Below are positions 1-7,559 of a DNA stretch of 64,000 nucleotides, piece by piece. Within the stretch, counting starts at the first letter, position 1. Each line of letters begins with the position of its first letter. The stretch lies in NCBI RefSeq assembly GCF_008364795.1, contig NZ_VTTM01000006.1:310001-374000 (forward strand). The letters are read 5' to 3'. The position numbers and the translations under genes were made by a program. Under the pieces are notes generated by a model. The model searched no databases, was not told the DNA's origin, and was given only the letters and a program-made list of their open reading frames with translations. This DNA comes from Azospirillum oryzae (GTDB taxonomy: Bacteria; Pseudomonadota; Alphaproteobacteria; Azospirillales; Azospirillaceae).

Positions 1-1097
1 TCGATCTCAAGCTGAAGGCGCCCGATCCGGTCCTGCTGACCAAGCTGGCCGGCTATGGCGCGATGATCGTCCCGCCGAAATACATCCAGGAGAAGGGCGA
101 CGCCTTCTTCAACGTCAATCCTGTTGGCACCGGGCCTTTCAAGTTCGTCTCCTATGCCCCCAAGACCGGGATCAAGCTGGAGGCCAACCCCAACTACTGG
201 GGAGGGGCGCCAAAACTGTCAGAGGTCGAATACCGCTTCATCACCGAGCCGGCGACCGCGGTCGCGGAGCTTCAGGCCGGCCGCGTCGACGTCGTCCTGC
301 CGCCGACCATTCCCATCGGCATGGTCCCGGTGATCCAGGCCGACCCGAAGCTGACGGTGCTCAGCATTCCGGGGCCGACGGTGGACGCGCTGCGCTTCAA
401 CACCAAGTCCGGCATCACCGCCGATCCGCGGGTGCGCAAGGCGCTGATCATGGCGGTGGACCGCGCCGCCATCGTCAAGTCGATCCTGGCCGGACAGGCG
501 TCGGAAATCGCCAGCTTCCAAGGCGAGCTGTCCTTCGGCTACGACCCGGCGCTGAAGCCGCTGCCCTTCGATCCGAAGGGAGCCCAGGCGCTGCTGGCCC
601 AGGCCGGGGTGAAGCCGGGCGCCACGGTGCAGATCGACATCCGCGGCAACGACGCCACGATGAACGAGGTGGCCCAGGCCGTCGCCGCCTATCTGGGCGC
701 GGTCGGCGTCGTCGCGACGATCAAGCCGTACGAGACCAACGTGCTGCTGAACGACATCATCCCGCAGGGCAAGACCGGCGCGATGTTCCAGCAGAAGTGG
801 GGCGGCTGGACCTTCGACTACGACAACACCGCCTACGCCATGTACCATTCCGGCGAAAAGTGGAACCCGTACGAGCAGGACGCCGATCTGGACAAGCTGC
901 TGGAATCCCAGCGTGCGATTACCGACGTGGCGGAGCGCGAGCGCATCCTGAAGCAGATCGCGCACGCCGTCGCCGACAAGGCGCTGGAGATGCCGCTCTA
1001 CAACTCCAACGCCATCTACGGCGTCGCCAAGCGGGTCAAGAACTTCCCGCCGGCCTCGGACAACCGTCCGAAACTGACCGAAGTGACGGTGGACTGA
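1..1097 (+). CDS. Dipeptide-type ABC transporter substrate-binding protein, 5' partial
   Basis: The reading frame is open from the first bases (codons in phase with position 3), so the N-terminus and signal peptide lie outside the window. About 364 residues are visible. The features match the SBP_bac_5 (DppA/OppA) family: a GTGPFKFVSY stretch followed by an N-P-N-Y-W block, then a segment DPRVRKALIMAVDR that is typical of lobe closure in these proteins. Proteins of this family bind peptides, nickel or small amides in the periplasm and hand them to a two-permease ABC channel. The two permease genes follow directly downstream, so it is the binding component of that importer. The ligand cannot be read from the sequence. 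The neighbouring carboxypeptidase-like gene would fit a peptide or peptide-like ligand. Confidence 0.93.
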   Translation, partial: DLKLKAPDPVLLTKLAGYGAMIVPPKYIQEKGDAFFNVNPVGTGPFKFVSYAPKTGIKLEANPNYWGGAPKLSEVEYRFITEPATAVAELQAGRVDVVLPPTIPIGMVPVIQADPKLTVLSIPGPTVDALRFNTKSGITADPRVRKALIMAVDRAAIVKSILAGQASEIASFQGELSFGYDPALKPLPFDPKGAQALLAQAGVKPGATVQIDIRGNDATMNEVAQAVAAYLGAVGVVATIKPYETNVLLNDIIPQGKTGAMFQQKWGGWTFDYDNTAYAMYHSGEKWNPYEQDADLDKLLESQRAITDVAERERILKQIAHAVADKALEMPLYNSNAIYGVAKRVKNFPPASDNRPKLTEVTVD

Positions 1098-1101
1098 CCG
1101 C

Positions 1102-1148
1102 GCATCCGGCACCGCCCTTCCCATCCGGGGAGCGGCGGTGCCGGATGC
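1102..1148 (+). terminator. Intercistronic hairpin / attenuator between binding protein and permease
   Basis: GCATCCGGCACCGCC (1102-1116) is an exact reverse complement of 1134-1148, giving a perfect 15-bp stem with a 17-base loop. It starts 4 bases after the binding protein stop. A run of six T (1161-1166) follows after 12 bases. The position and strength suggest a partial terminator or an mRNA 3'-end protector that leaves more transcript for the binding protein than for the permeases. This role is inferred. Confidence 0.75.
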
Positions 1149-1194
1149 GGTTTCGCTCCATTTTTTCAGGCCCGTTTTTCCAGGGTGGCATGTC

Positions 1195-2118
1195 TTGGCC
1201 GGATTCCTTCTCAAGCGCCTGATCCAGGCGGTCTTCGTCATGGTGGTGGTGACGCTGGTCGTCTCCTTCGCGATCCGCCTGACCGGCGATCCGGCCCTCA
1301 TGCTCACGCAGGGGGCGGGCAGCATCACCGAACAGGACCTGGAGCGCATCCGCGAGGCGCTGGGGGTCAACCGGCCCTTCCTCGTCCAGTACGGAGGCTT
1401 CCTGACCGGACTGCTGCGGTTCGACTTCGGCAACAGCTTCCTTGGCGGCACCCCCGTGTCGCGGCTGATCGCCGACGCGCTGCCGGCCACGCTGCTGCTG
1501 GCGCTGGTGTCGATGGCCGTATCCATCGCCCTGTCCATTCCGCTCGGCATCAGGGCGGCGACGGCGCGGGGCGGGGTTGCCGATCAGGCGATCCGCATCC
1601 TGTCGCTGGTCGGCCTGTCGGTGCCCAACTTCTGGCTGGCGACGATGCTGGTGTTGCTGTTCGCCATCACCTTGGGTTGGCTGCCGCCGAGCGGCATGGA
1701 GAGTCCGTCGAACTTCGTCCTGCCGGCGGTCACCATGGGCGTCATCCTGACCGCGACCAATGTTCGACTGGTGCGCAGCGCCATGCTGGAAACCCTGCAG
1801 TCACAGTATGTCATGGTGGCGCGCGCCAAGGGGCTGAGCGAGGGCAAGGTCCTCTACAAGCACGCGCTGCGCAACTGCGCCATCCCGCTGATCACCTATT
1901 TCGGCCTGCAGTTCGGCGGCCTGCTGGGCGGCATCGTCGTGGTGGAGCGCGTCTTCAACTGGCCGGGGCTGGGCACGCTGGCCTTCGACGCGGTGGCCGC
2001 GCGCGACTACCCGGTGCTTCAGGGCGTCATCACCGTCCTGTCGCTGCTGATCGTCGGCGTCAACCTGCTGGTCGACATCGCCTACGGGCTGGTCGATCCG
2101 CGCATCCGGACCTCGTGA
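1195..2118 (+). CDS. Dipeptide-type ABC transporter permease (DppB-like)
   Basis: Integral membrane subunit of the importer, about 307 residues. The N-terminus GFLLKRLIQAV followed by a hydrophobic helix is the usual start of DppB/OppB permeases. The EAA-type cytoplasmic loop is seen around ARAKGLSEGKVLYKHALRN, and the C-terminal VERVFNWPGLGTLAFDAV block is a strong family signature. The TTG at 1195 is chosen as start because AGGGTGG sits 6 bases upstream and the protein then begins like its family. An in-frame GTG at 1138 would add 19 residues but lies inside the right arm of the 15-bp hairpin. Its TGA overlaps a possible GTG start of the next gene, so the two permeases are translationally linked. 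Confidence 0.9.
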   Translation: MAGFLLKRLIQAVFVMVVVTLVVSFAIRLTGDPALMLTQGAGSITEQDLERIREALGVNRPFLVQYGGFLTGLLRFDFGNSFLGGTPVSRLIADALPATLLLALVSMAVSIALSIPLGIRAATARGGVADQAIRILSLVGLSVPNFWLATMLVLLFAITLGWLPPSGMESPSNFVLPAVTMGVILTATNVRLVRSAMLETLQSQYVMVARAKGLSEGKVLYKHALRNCAIPLITYFGLQFGGLLGGIVVVERVFNWPGLGTLAFDAVAARDYPVLQGVITVLSLLIVGVNLLVDIAYGLVDPRIRTS

Positions 2119-2123
2119 CCGCC

Positions 2124-2978
2124 ATGGCCGCTGCGCTCTCCTTCCTGCGCTCCCCGCGCTTCCGCAATCTCGAATTCCTGCTCGGCGCGTCGCTGACCCT
2201 GGTCATCTGCCTGGCCGTGCTCTTTTCTGACCAGCTGTTCCCCGGTGGCGCCGACAAGATGGACCTGATGGCCCGCCTGTCGCCGCCCTTCCGGACTGCG
2301 GCGCACCCGCTTGGCACCGACCCCTTGGGGCGCGACGTGCTGGCCCGCGTGGTGGCGGGCGGCAAGATCTCGCTGCTGGTCGGTTTCGTCTCGGTCGCCG
2401 GGGCGGCGGTGATCGGCGTGCTGATGGGCCTGATCTCCGGCTATTACCGCGGCATCTGCGACATCGTGGTGATGCGCTTCGCCGATGTGCAGCTGGCGCT
2501 GCCCTTCATCCTGCTGGCGATCACCTTCATCGCCATCGTCGGCGGCAGCCTGACCAACACCATCATCCTGCTGATCGTGTCGCAGTGGGTGCAGTACGCA
2601 CGCCTCGTCCGCGGCTCCGTCCTGGCATTGCGCGAGCGGGAGTTCATCCTGTCCGCCCGCGCCATCGGGGTCAAGGATTGGCGGATCATCGTCCAGCACC
2701 TGCTGCCGAACCTGATCGGCCCGGTGATCGTGCTGCTGACGCTGAACGTCGCCAACAACATCCTGCTGGAAAGCAGCCTGACCTTCCTCGGGCTCGGCAT
2801 CGATCCCACCATCCCCAGCTGGGGCGGCATGCTGGCCTCGGGGCGCACCTATCTCCAGGTCGCCTGGTGGGTCAGCGTCTTCCCCGGCCTCGCCATTCTT
2901 CTGACCGTGCTGGGCCTGAACCTGCTCGGCGACTGGCTGCGCGACAGCCTCGACCCCACCGGGAGAACGTCTCGATGA
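2124..2978 (+). CDS. Dipeptide-type ABC transporter permease (DppC-like)
   Basis: Second membrane subunit of the same importer, about 284 residues. The N-terminal half carries the DppC hallmark HPLGTDPLGRDVLARVVAGG. The EAA loop region reads SARAIGVKDWRIIVQHLLPN, and a segment LLESSLTFLGLGIDPTIPSWGGML near the C-terminus is typical of this family. An in-frame GTG at 2115 overlaps the previous stop and is an alternative start adding three residues. The gene ends in an ATGA overlap with the peptidase gene. No ATPase gene is seen in this operon, so the energising subunit must be elsewhere or the 3' gene order is unusual. Confidence 0.92.
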   Translation: MAAALSFLRSPRFRNLEFLLGASLTLVICLAVLFSDQLFPGGADKMDLMARLSPPFRTAAHPLGTDPLGRDVLARVVAGGKISLLVGFVSVAGAAVIGVLMGLISGYYRGICDIVVMRFADVQLALPFILLAITFIAIVGGSLTNTIILLIVSQWVQYARLVRGSVLALREREFILSARAIGVKDWRIIVQHLLPNLIGPVIVLLTLNVANNILLESSLTFLGLGIDPTIPSWGGMLASGRTYLQVAWWVSVFPGLAILLTVLGLNLLGDWLRDSLDPTGRTSR

Positions 2979-4714
2979 CCGTCCTGTTCGAAGCCTCGTT
3001 CGAGCGGACGCTCGATCGCCTGTGCGCCCAGTTGAAAGGCAAGACGGCGGAGGCCTGGACCTTCGACGACGCGCAGAGCCGCCGCGCCGCCGAACGGCGC
3101 CTCGCGGAGCGCGGCGTGTCCGCCCGAATCCGCAGCGCCTACAAGCCCCTGCTGCATTTCTTCCTGGAAGAGGCGGAGCCCCACGATCTGGCGGCGGTGA
3201 CCGTCGCCTATCCGGTCCACCCGCAGGCTCCGGCGAACCGCTTCCTGCTGGAAGCCTATCCGCTGGCCGCCCTGCTGGCGGGGGCGGAGGTCGCGTTCCG
3301 CCCGCGGGCGGACGGCGCGTTCCATTACGACGTGACGCTGACCTTCAAGGATGGCCGGCGGGAGGAACGGCGGGTGGCGGCGCCCAACCGCGTCCACACC
3401 GACATGGCGGGGGAGACCGGCGTCTCGCCGACCGGCTGGCTGCGCCTGAGTGACGATGGGGACGGAGAACGGCTGGAGACGGATTACGAGCGGCTGTTCG
3501 AGTCCGCCATGACGGCCATCACCGCCCATAACTGGACCGGCGGCGAGCCCTATTTCGAGGAACTGAGCATCCGCGCCGAATATCCGGCGGCTGACGAACC
3601 GTTGGGTTTCGCCGACGAGGTGGTGAGCCTGCGCGAAGCCTTGCACGAGGACTTCTACTTCTCCCTGCTGGAGGTGTTCCAGCGCAAGTCCGGCCGGCCG
3701 CTCGGCGACCGCGGGCTGAAGCCGGGCCAGATCGCGCCCGATATCGGGTTGAGCGACGGCGCGGTGCGGGTGCGGGTGGAACTGCGTCCCCTGTCACGCG
3801 ACGCCATCACGTCCGCCGACGAGCCGTTGGACGCCTCCGCGCTGGACCGCACCGCCGCTCCGATCGGAGACGCGGCGATCCGTGCTGGATTGGAACGGAT
3901 CGGCGGCGAGCCGTTCGAGGCGGGAACGCGCAGCGGACGCCCGGTGCTCGCCCGCCATGTGCGGGGCAGCGACGCGCCGGTGATGATCAGCGGCGGCCAG
4001 CACGCGAACGAGACGACCGGCGTGGTCGGCGCCCTGCGCGCGGCGGAACGGCTGGCGCAGCGTCCGGGCGCGCATTTCACCGTGTCGCCCCTGGAGAACC
4101 CGGACGGCTACGCCCTGCATCACCGGCTGCGGGCCGGAAACCCGCGCCACATGCACCATGCGGCGCGCTACACCGCGCTCGGCGACGATCTGGAATACCG
4201 CAACCCTGCGGAGGCCGGTCCCCATCTGAATGAAAAGGCCGTCCGGCTGGAAGCGGAACGGCGGAGCGGCGCCCGTCTCCACCTGAACCTGCACGGCTAC
4301 CCCTCGCATGAATGGACCCGGCCGCTGTCGGGCTATGTGCCGCGCAACTTCGCCATGTGGACCCTGCCCAAGGGCTTCTTCCTGGTGATGCGCCACCACG
4401 CGGGTTGGGAGACGGCGGCGGAGCGCCTGCTCGACCGGGTGACGGCGCATCTTGCCACGATTCCGGGACTGGCGGCCCGCAACGCCGAACAGATCGCGCT
4501 CTACGAAATCCATGCCGGCGAGACCGGGTTCCGCCTCATCAATGGCTTCCCCTGCCTGTCGTCGCTGGATGAACGCAGCACGGTGCCGGTGACGTTGATC
4601 ACCGAATATCCGGACGAAACCATCTATGGCGATGCCTTCATCCAGGGCCACACCGCGCAGATGGAGACGGTGCTTGCCGCCTACGAGGCCTGGCAGGAGC
4701 TTGTCGTGAGCTGA
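2975..4714 (+). CDS. M14-family zinc carboxypeptidase-like protein
   Basis: A protein of about 579 residues. The C-terminal half looks like an M14 metallocarboxypeptidase: GGQHANET has H343 and E346 in the zinc-binding HxxE arrangement, ENPDGY follows at about 375, and LNLHGY supplies a likely third ligand, H440. The first 320 or so residues match nothing I recognise and may be a substrate-recognition domain. The start is fixed by the ATGA overlap with the upstream permease gene. There is no signal peptide, so it probably acts in the cytoplasm on the imported ligand, for example trimming a peptide or an amide-linked conjugate. The family call is firm for the zinc site; the exact substrate is unknown. 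Confidence 0.8.
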   Translation: MTVLFEASFERTLDRLCAQLKGKTAEAWTFDDAQSRRAAERRLAERGVSARIRSAYKPLLHFFLEEAEPHDLAAVTVAYPVHPQAPANRFLLEAYPLAALLAGAEVAFRPRADGAFHYDVTLTFKDGRREERRVAAPNRVHTDMAGETGVSPTGWLRLSDDGDGERLETDYERLFESAMTAITAHNWTGGEPYFEELSIRAEYPAADEPLGFADEVVSLREALHEDFYFSLLEVFQRKSGRPLGDRGLKPGQIAPDIGLSDGAVRVRVELRPLSRDAITSADEPLDASALDRTAAPIGDAAIRAGLERIGGEPFEAGTRSGRPVLARHVRGSDAPVMISGGQHANETTGVVGALRAAERLAQRPGAHFTVSPLENPDGYALHHRLRAGNPRHMHHAARYTALGDDLEYRNPAEAGPHLNEKAVRLEAERRSGARLHLNLHGYPSHEWTRPLSGYVPRNFAMWTLPKGFFLVMRHHAGWETAAERLLDRVTAHLATIPGLAARNAEQIALYEIHAGETGFRLINGFPCLSSLDERSTVPVTLITEYPDETIYGDAFIQGHTAQMETVLAAYEAWQELVVS

Positions 4715-4732
4715 CCGGCACCGTGACCCGCC

Positions 4733-5962
4733 TTACTTCTGCACCAGCGGGCAGCCACCCTCCGACAGAGGGCGGAACGCTTCGGGGCCGGGGATGGTCT
4801 TGATCAGCTTGTAGAAGTCCCAGGGTCCCTTCGATTCCTCGGGCTTCTTGACCTCGAAGAACAGCATGTCGTGGACCGCCCGGCCGTCGACGCGGACGCT
4901 TCCCTTGCCGAACAGGGGATCGTCGGTCGGCAGGTCCCGCATCTTGGCGGCGACGATGGTGGCGTCGGTGCTGTTGGCGGCCTTGACCGCCTTCAGGTAA
5001 TGCAGGGCGCCGGCATAGACGCCGGCCTGGTTGCCGGTGGGACGGCGCCCGTCCATCCGGGCGGCGAAGCGGTCGGCGAAGGCGCGGGTGCCGGGATTCA
5101 GATCCCAATAGAAGGCCTCTGTCAGATACAATCCCTGCGCATCCTTCAACCCGACGGCGGCAACGTCGCTCAGCTGCATCAGCAGGGCGGCCAACCGCTG
5201 TCCGCCGGCGGTGATGCCGAACTCGGTCGCCTGCTTGACCGACCCGATGGTGTCGCCCACCGCATTGGCGAGCCCGATGACCTGCGCGCCGCTGCCCTGC
5301 GCCTGCAGCAGGTAGGAGGAGAAATCGGACGCGTTGGGCGGATGGCGGACGCTGCCGACGATGGTGCCGCCCATGCTCTTGACCACCGCCGAGGCGTCGC
5401 GCTCCAGCGCATGACCGAAGGCGTAGTCGGCGGTCATGAAGAACCAGCGCTTGCCCCCGCTCTCCGTCACCGCCCGCGCCGTGCCATTGGCCAGCGCCCA
5501 GGTATCATAGGTCCACTGGATGGTATTGGGGGAGCATTTCGGGCCGGTCAGTTCGGTCGTGCCGGGACCGGATGCGATAAAGACCGCCTTGGAGTTGCGC
5601 GTCACCTCGTTCACCGCCAGCGCCACCGACGAGAAGGGCACGTCCAGAATCGCATCGACATGCTCCTGGTCCAGCCAGCGGCGCGCGGTGGCGGCGCCGA
5701 TGTCGGGCTTGTTCTGGTGGTCCGCGTGGATGACCTCGATGGTGACGCCGGGCAGTTCCTTGGCGAAATCCTCCGCCGCCAGCTCCGCCGCCACCACCGA
5801 GCCCTGCCCGGTGCTGTCGGAGGCGAAGCCGCTCATGTCGGTCAGCACCCCCAGCTTCACCCGGTGGTTCGCGATCTCGGCCGATGCCGGGACGGTGCCG
5901 ATCGACAATGCGACGAGGCTGGCCGCGGCCATGCCGGCCAGCGTGTATCCGGTCTTCATCAA
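4733..5962 (-). CDS. Liv-type ABC transporter substrate-binding protein (Peripla_BP_6)
   Basis: About 409 residues with a clear Sec signal peptide (MMKTGYTLAGMAAASLVAL, cleaved near ASAE). The mature part starts VKLGVLTDMSGFASDSTGQG, the usual opening of LivK-like binding proteins, and contains the DVPFSSVALAVNEV and PGTTELTGPKCSPNTIQWTYDTW segments common in binding proteins for organic acids and amides. It lies 48 bases after the HMG-CoA reductase stop on the same strand, so the two are probably co-transcribed. No permease or ATPase gene accompanies it, so it is either an orphan binding protein that shares a channel encoded elsewhere or part of a split locus. By context the ligand may be mevalonate or a related acid; this is inference. 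Confidence 0.88.
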   Translation of the reverse strand: MMKTGYTLAGMAAASLVALSIGTVPASAEIANHRVKLGVLTDMSGFASDSTGQGSVVAAELAAEDFAKELPGVTIEVIHADHQNKPDIGAATARRWLDQEHVDAILDVPFSSVALAVNEVTRNSKAVFIASGPGTTELTGPKCSPNTIQWTYDTWALANGTARAVTESGGKRWFFMTADYAFGHALERDASAVVKSMGGTIVGSVRHPPNASDFSSYLLQAQGSGAQVIGLANAVGDTIGSVKQATEFGITAGGQRLAALLMQLSDVAAVGLKDAQGLYLTEAFYWDLNPGTRAFADRFAARMDGRRPTGNQAGVYAGALHYLKAVKAANSTDATIVAAKMRDLPTDDPLFGKGSVRVDGRAVHDMLFFEVKKPEESKGPWDFYKLIKTIPGPEAFRPLSEGGCPLVQK

Positions 5963-6010
5963 GGTCCTCCCCTTATTTATTCTGGTGCTTTTCAGTCTTG
6001 TCCGCTGCTG

Positions 6011-7300
6011 TCAGGCGCCGGCGGCCCCGCCACGCAGGTCCTGCAGGACCGCCTGGGCGATGTCCTGGCGCACGGTGCCGCGCTCCACCAGCGCAGCGGC
6101 GACGCGATCGATCTCGTCGCCCACCGCGCCGGCCATCATCGCGATGTTCTGGGCGTGCAGGGCCATGTGGCCCTTCTGGATGCCGGTGGTCGCCAGCGCC
6201 TTCAGCGCCGAGAAGTTCTGTGCCAGCCCGACCGCGGCGATGATGCGGGCAAGACGTTCGGCGCTGGTCACGGCGAGGATCTTTAGACAGGCCTGCGCCG
6301 TCGGATGCGCCTTGGTGGCGCCGCCGATCAGCCCGACCGCCATCGGCAGTTCGATGGAGCCGCTGAGCTGTCCGTCGGCAGTCACCTCGAAGCGGGTCAG
6401 GCTGCCATACTGGCCGCTGCGGGCGGCGAAGGCATGGGCGCCGGCCTCCACCGCGCGGGTGTCGTTGCCGGTCGCCAGCACGACCGCGCTGACGCCGTTC
6501 ATGATCCCCTTGTTGTGGGTGGCGGCGCGATACGGATCGGCGGCTGCGAAGTGATAGGCGCTGACGATGCCGTCGCGCACCGCCTCGCCGCCGATCTGGT
6601 CGAGAGGCCACACCGCATGCGCCCGCGCCAGCCGGCGGTCGGCCAGATTGGACAGGATGCGCAGATACACCCGGCCGCCGGTCCAGGCGGAGATGTGGGG
6701 GGCCAGCGTCTCCGCCATGCTGTTGACTGCGTTGGCGCCCATTGCGTCGCGGGTATCGACGATCAGATGGGTCACCAGCATCGGCCCGCTCTGGCTGTCG
6801 AGCACACGCACCTCGACGTCGCGGAAGCCGCCGCCGAAGGATAGCAGGACCGGATCGCAGCCGTCGCAGATCGCCTTGATCTCCTCGCGCCGCCCGAGGA
6901 TGCGCAGGCGGGCCGCATGGGGATCGGCCACGTCGACCGCCTGGATCTGCGCGATCATCAGCGTGCCGGACATCGACGTGGTGAAGCCGCCGGCGTCATA
7001 GCATTGCCGGGCCGCGTTGCAGACCGCGGCGACGACCGACGACTCCTCCGTCGCCATCGGGATCAGCACATCCTCGCCGTCGACCCTCATATTGGTCGCG
7101 ATCCCCAGCGGGATATTCATCGATCCGATCACGTTCTCGACCAGACGGTCGGCAAGGCTCAGATCCAGGTTTCCGGTGTCCGACAGCCGCGCTGCGGCCG
7201 CGGCATCGAGGCCGGCGAAGTCCGAGACGATGCCCAGGCGCTCCGCAGGCGATTTCTTGTGGAATCCGGAGATGCGGGAACTGCGGGTGGTGTCGATCAT
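6011..7300 (-). CDS. mvaA: Class II (degradative-type) hydroxymethylglutaryl-CoA reductase
   Basis: About 429 residues, the same length as the Pseudomonas mevalonii enzyme. It interconverts mevalonate and HMG-CoA. Catalytic landmarks are visible: TEESSVVAA with the catalytic Glu near residue 85, DAMGANAVN, NLADRRLARA, THNKGIMNG with the catalytic Lys, ATGNDTRAVEAGAHA with the catalytic Asp, and GHMALHAQN with the catalytic His. The start at 7300 (MIDTTRSSRISGF) fits the family; the open frame upstream is not conserved-looking. Bacteria of this kind normally make isoprenoids without mevalonate, so a catabolic role is more likely. HMG-CoA lyase would be needed next and is not in the window. The gene diverges from a MocR regulator and is followed by a Liv-type binding protein. 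Confidence 0.93.
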   Translation of the reverse strand: MIDTTRSSRISGFHKKSPAERLGIVSDFAGLDAAAAARLSDTGNLDLSLADRLVENVIGSMNIPLGIATNMRVDGEDVLIPMATEESSVVAAVCNAARQCYDAGGFTTSMSGTLMIAQIQAVDVADPHAARLRILGRREEIKAICDGCDPVLLSFGGGFRDVEVRVLDSQSGPMLVTHLIVDTRDAMGANAVNSMAETLAPHISAWTGGRVYLRILSNLADRRLARAHAVWPLDQIGGEAVRDGIVSAYHFAAADPYRAATHNKGIMNGVSAVVLATGNDTRAVEAGAHAFAARSGQYGSLTRFEVTADGQLSGSIELPMAVGLIGGATKAHPTAQACLKILAVTSAERLARIIAAVGLAQNFSALKALATTGIQKGHMALHAQNIAMMAGAVGDEIDRVAAALVERGTVRQDIAQAVLQDLRGGAAGA

Positions 7301-7478
7301 TCCTGAACCCTGTCCGTGCGCTTTGTGGATGCATCCCCCTCCGGCGCCGCGCGAAGGCGCGCACCGGATGGGACAATGGGGGCGGGATAATGGTGATGCT
7401 GGGGGTAATGCCGGTCGAACGGGCGCCGCGGGCCGTCCCGCCATCACCATTCGCTCCATTGATGATCAGTGATACAAA

Positions 7479-7544
7479 GGGACAGCACAAGGGACAGTTT
7501 CCCGAAATCTCCGGGACACTGTACCAGCGCGTCGGTTGGGACAC
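7479..7544. promoter_or_regulatory. Direct repeats of GGGACA, likely MocR operator region
   Basis: Four copies of GGGACA in the same orientation start at 7479, 7491, 7513 and 7538, extended as GGGACAG, GGGACAGTTT, GGGACACTGTACC and GGGACACTGCAG. They sit in the divergent gap between the HMG-CoA reductase and the MocR gene, and the last copy is 16 bases before the MocR start codon. MocR proteins are known to bind direct repeats, so this is the likely autoregulatory and target operator. Confidence 0.6.
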
Positions 7545-7559
7545 TGCAGCGGTGATGCG

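Noticed and set aside
1138..1197. GTG 1138 as start of the first DppB-like permease
   Set aside because: The codon lies in the right arm of a perfect 15-bp hairpin and the added residues do not resemble the family N-terminus; TTG 1195 has a ribosome binding site at good spacing.
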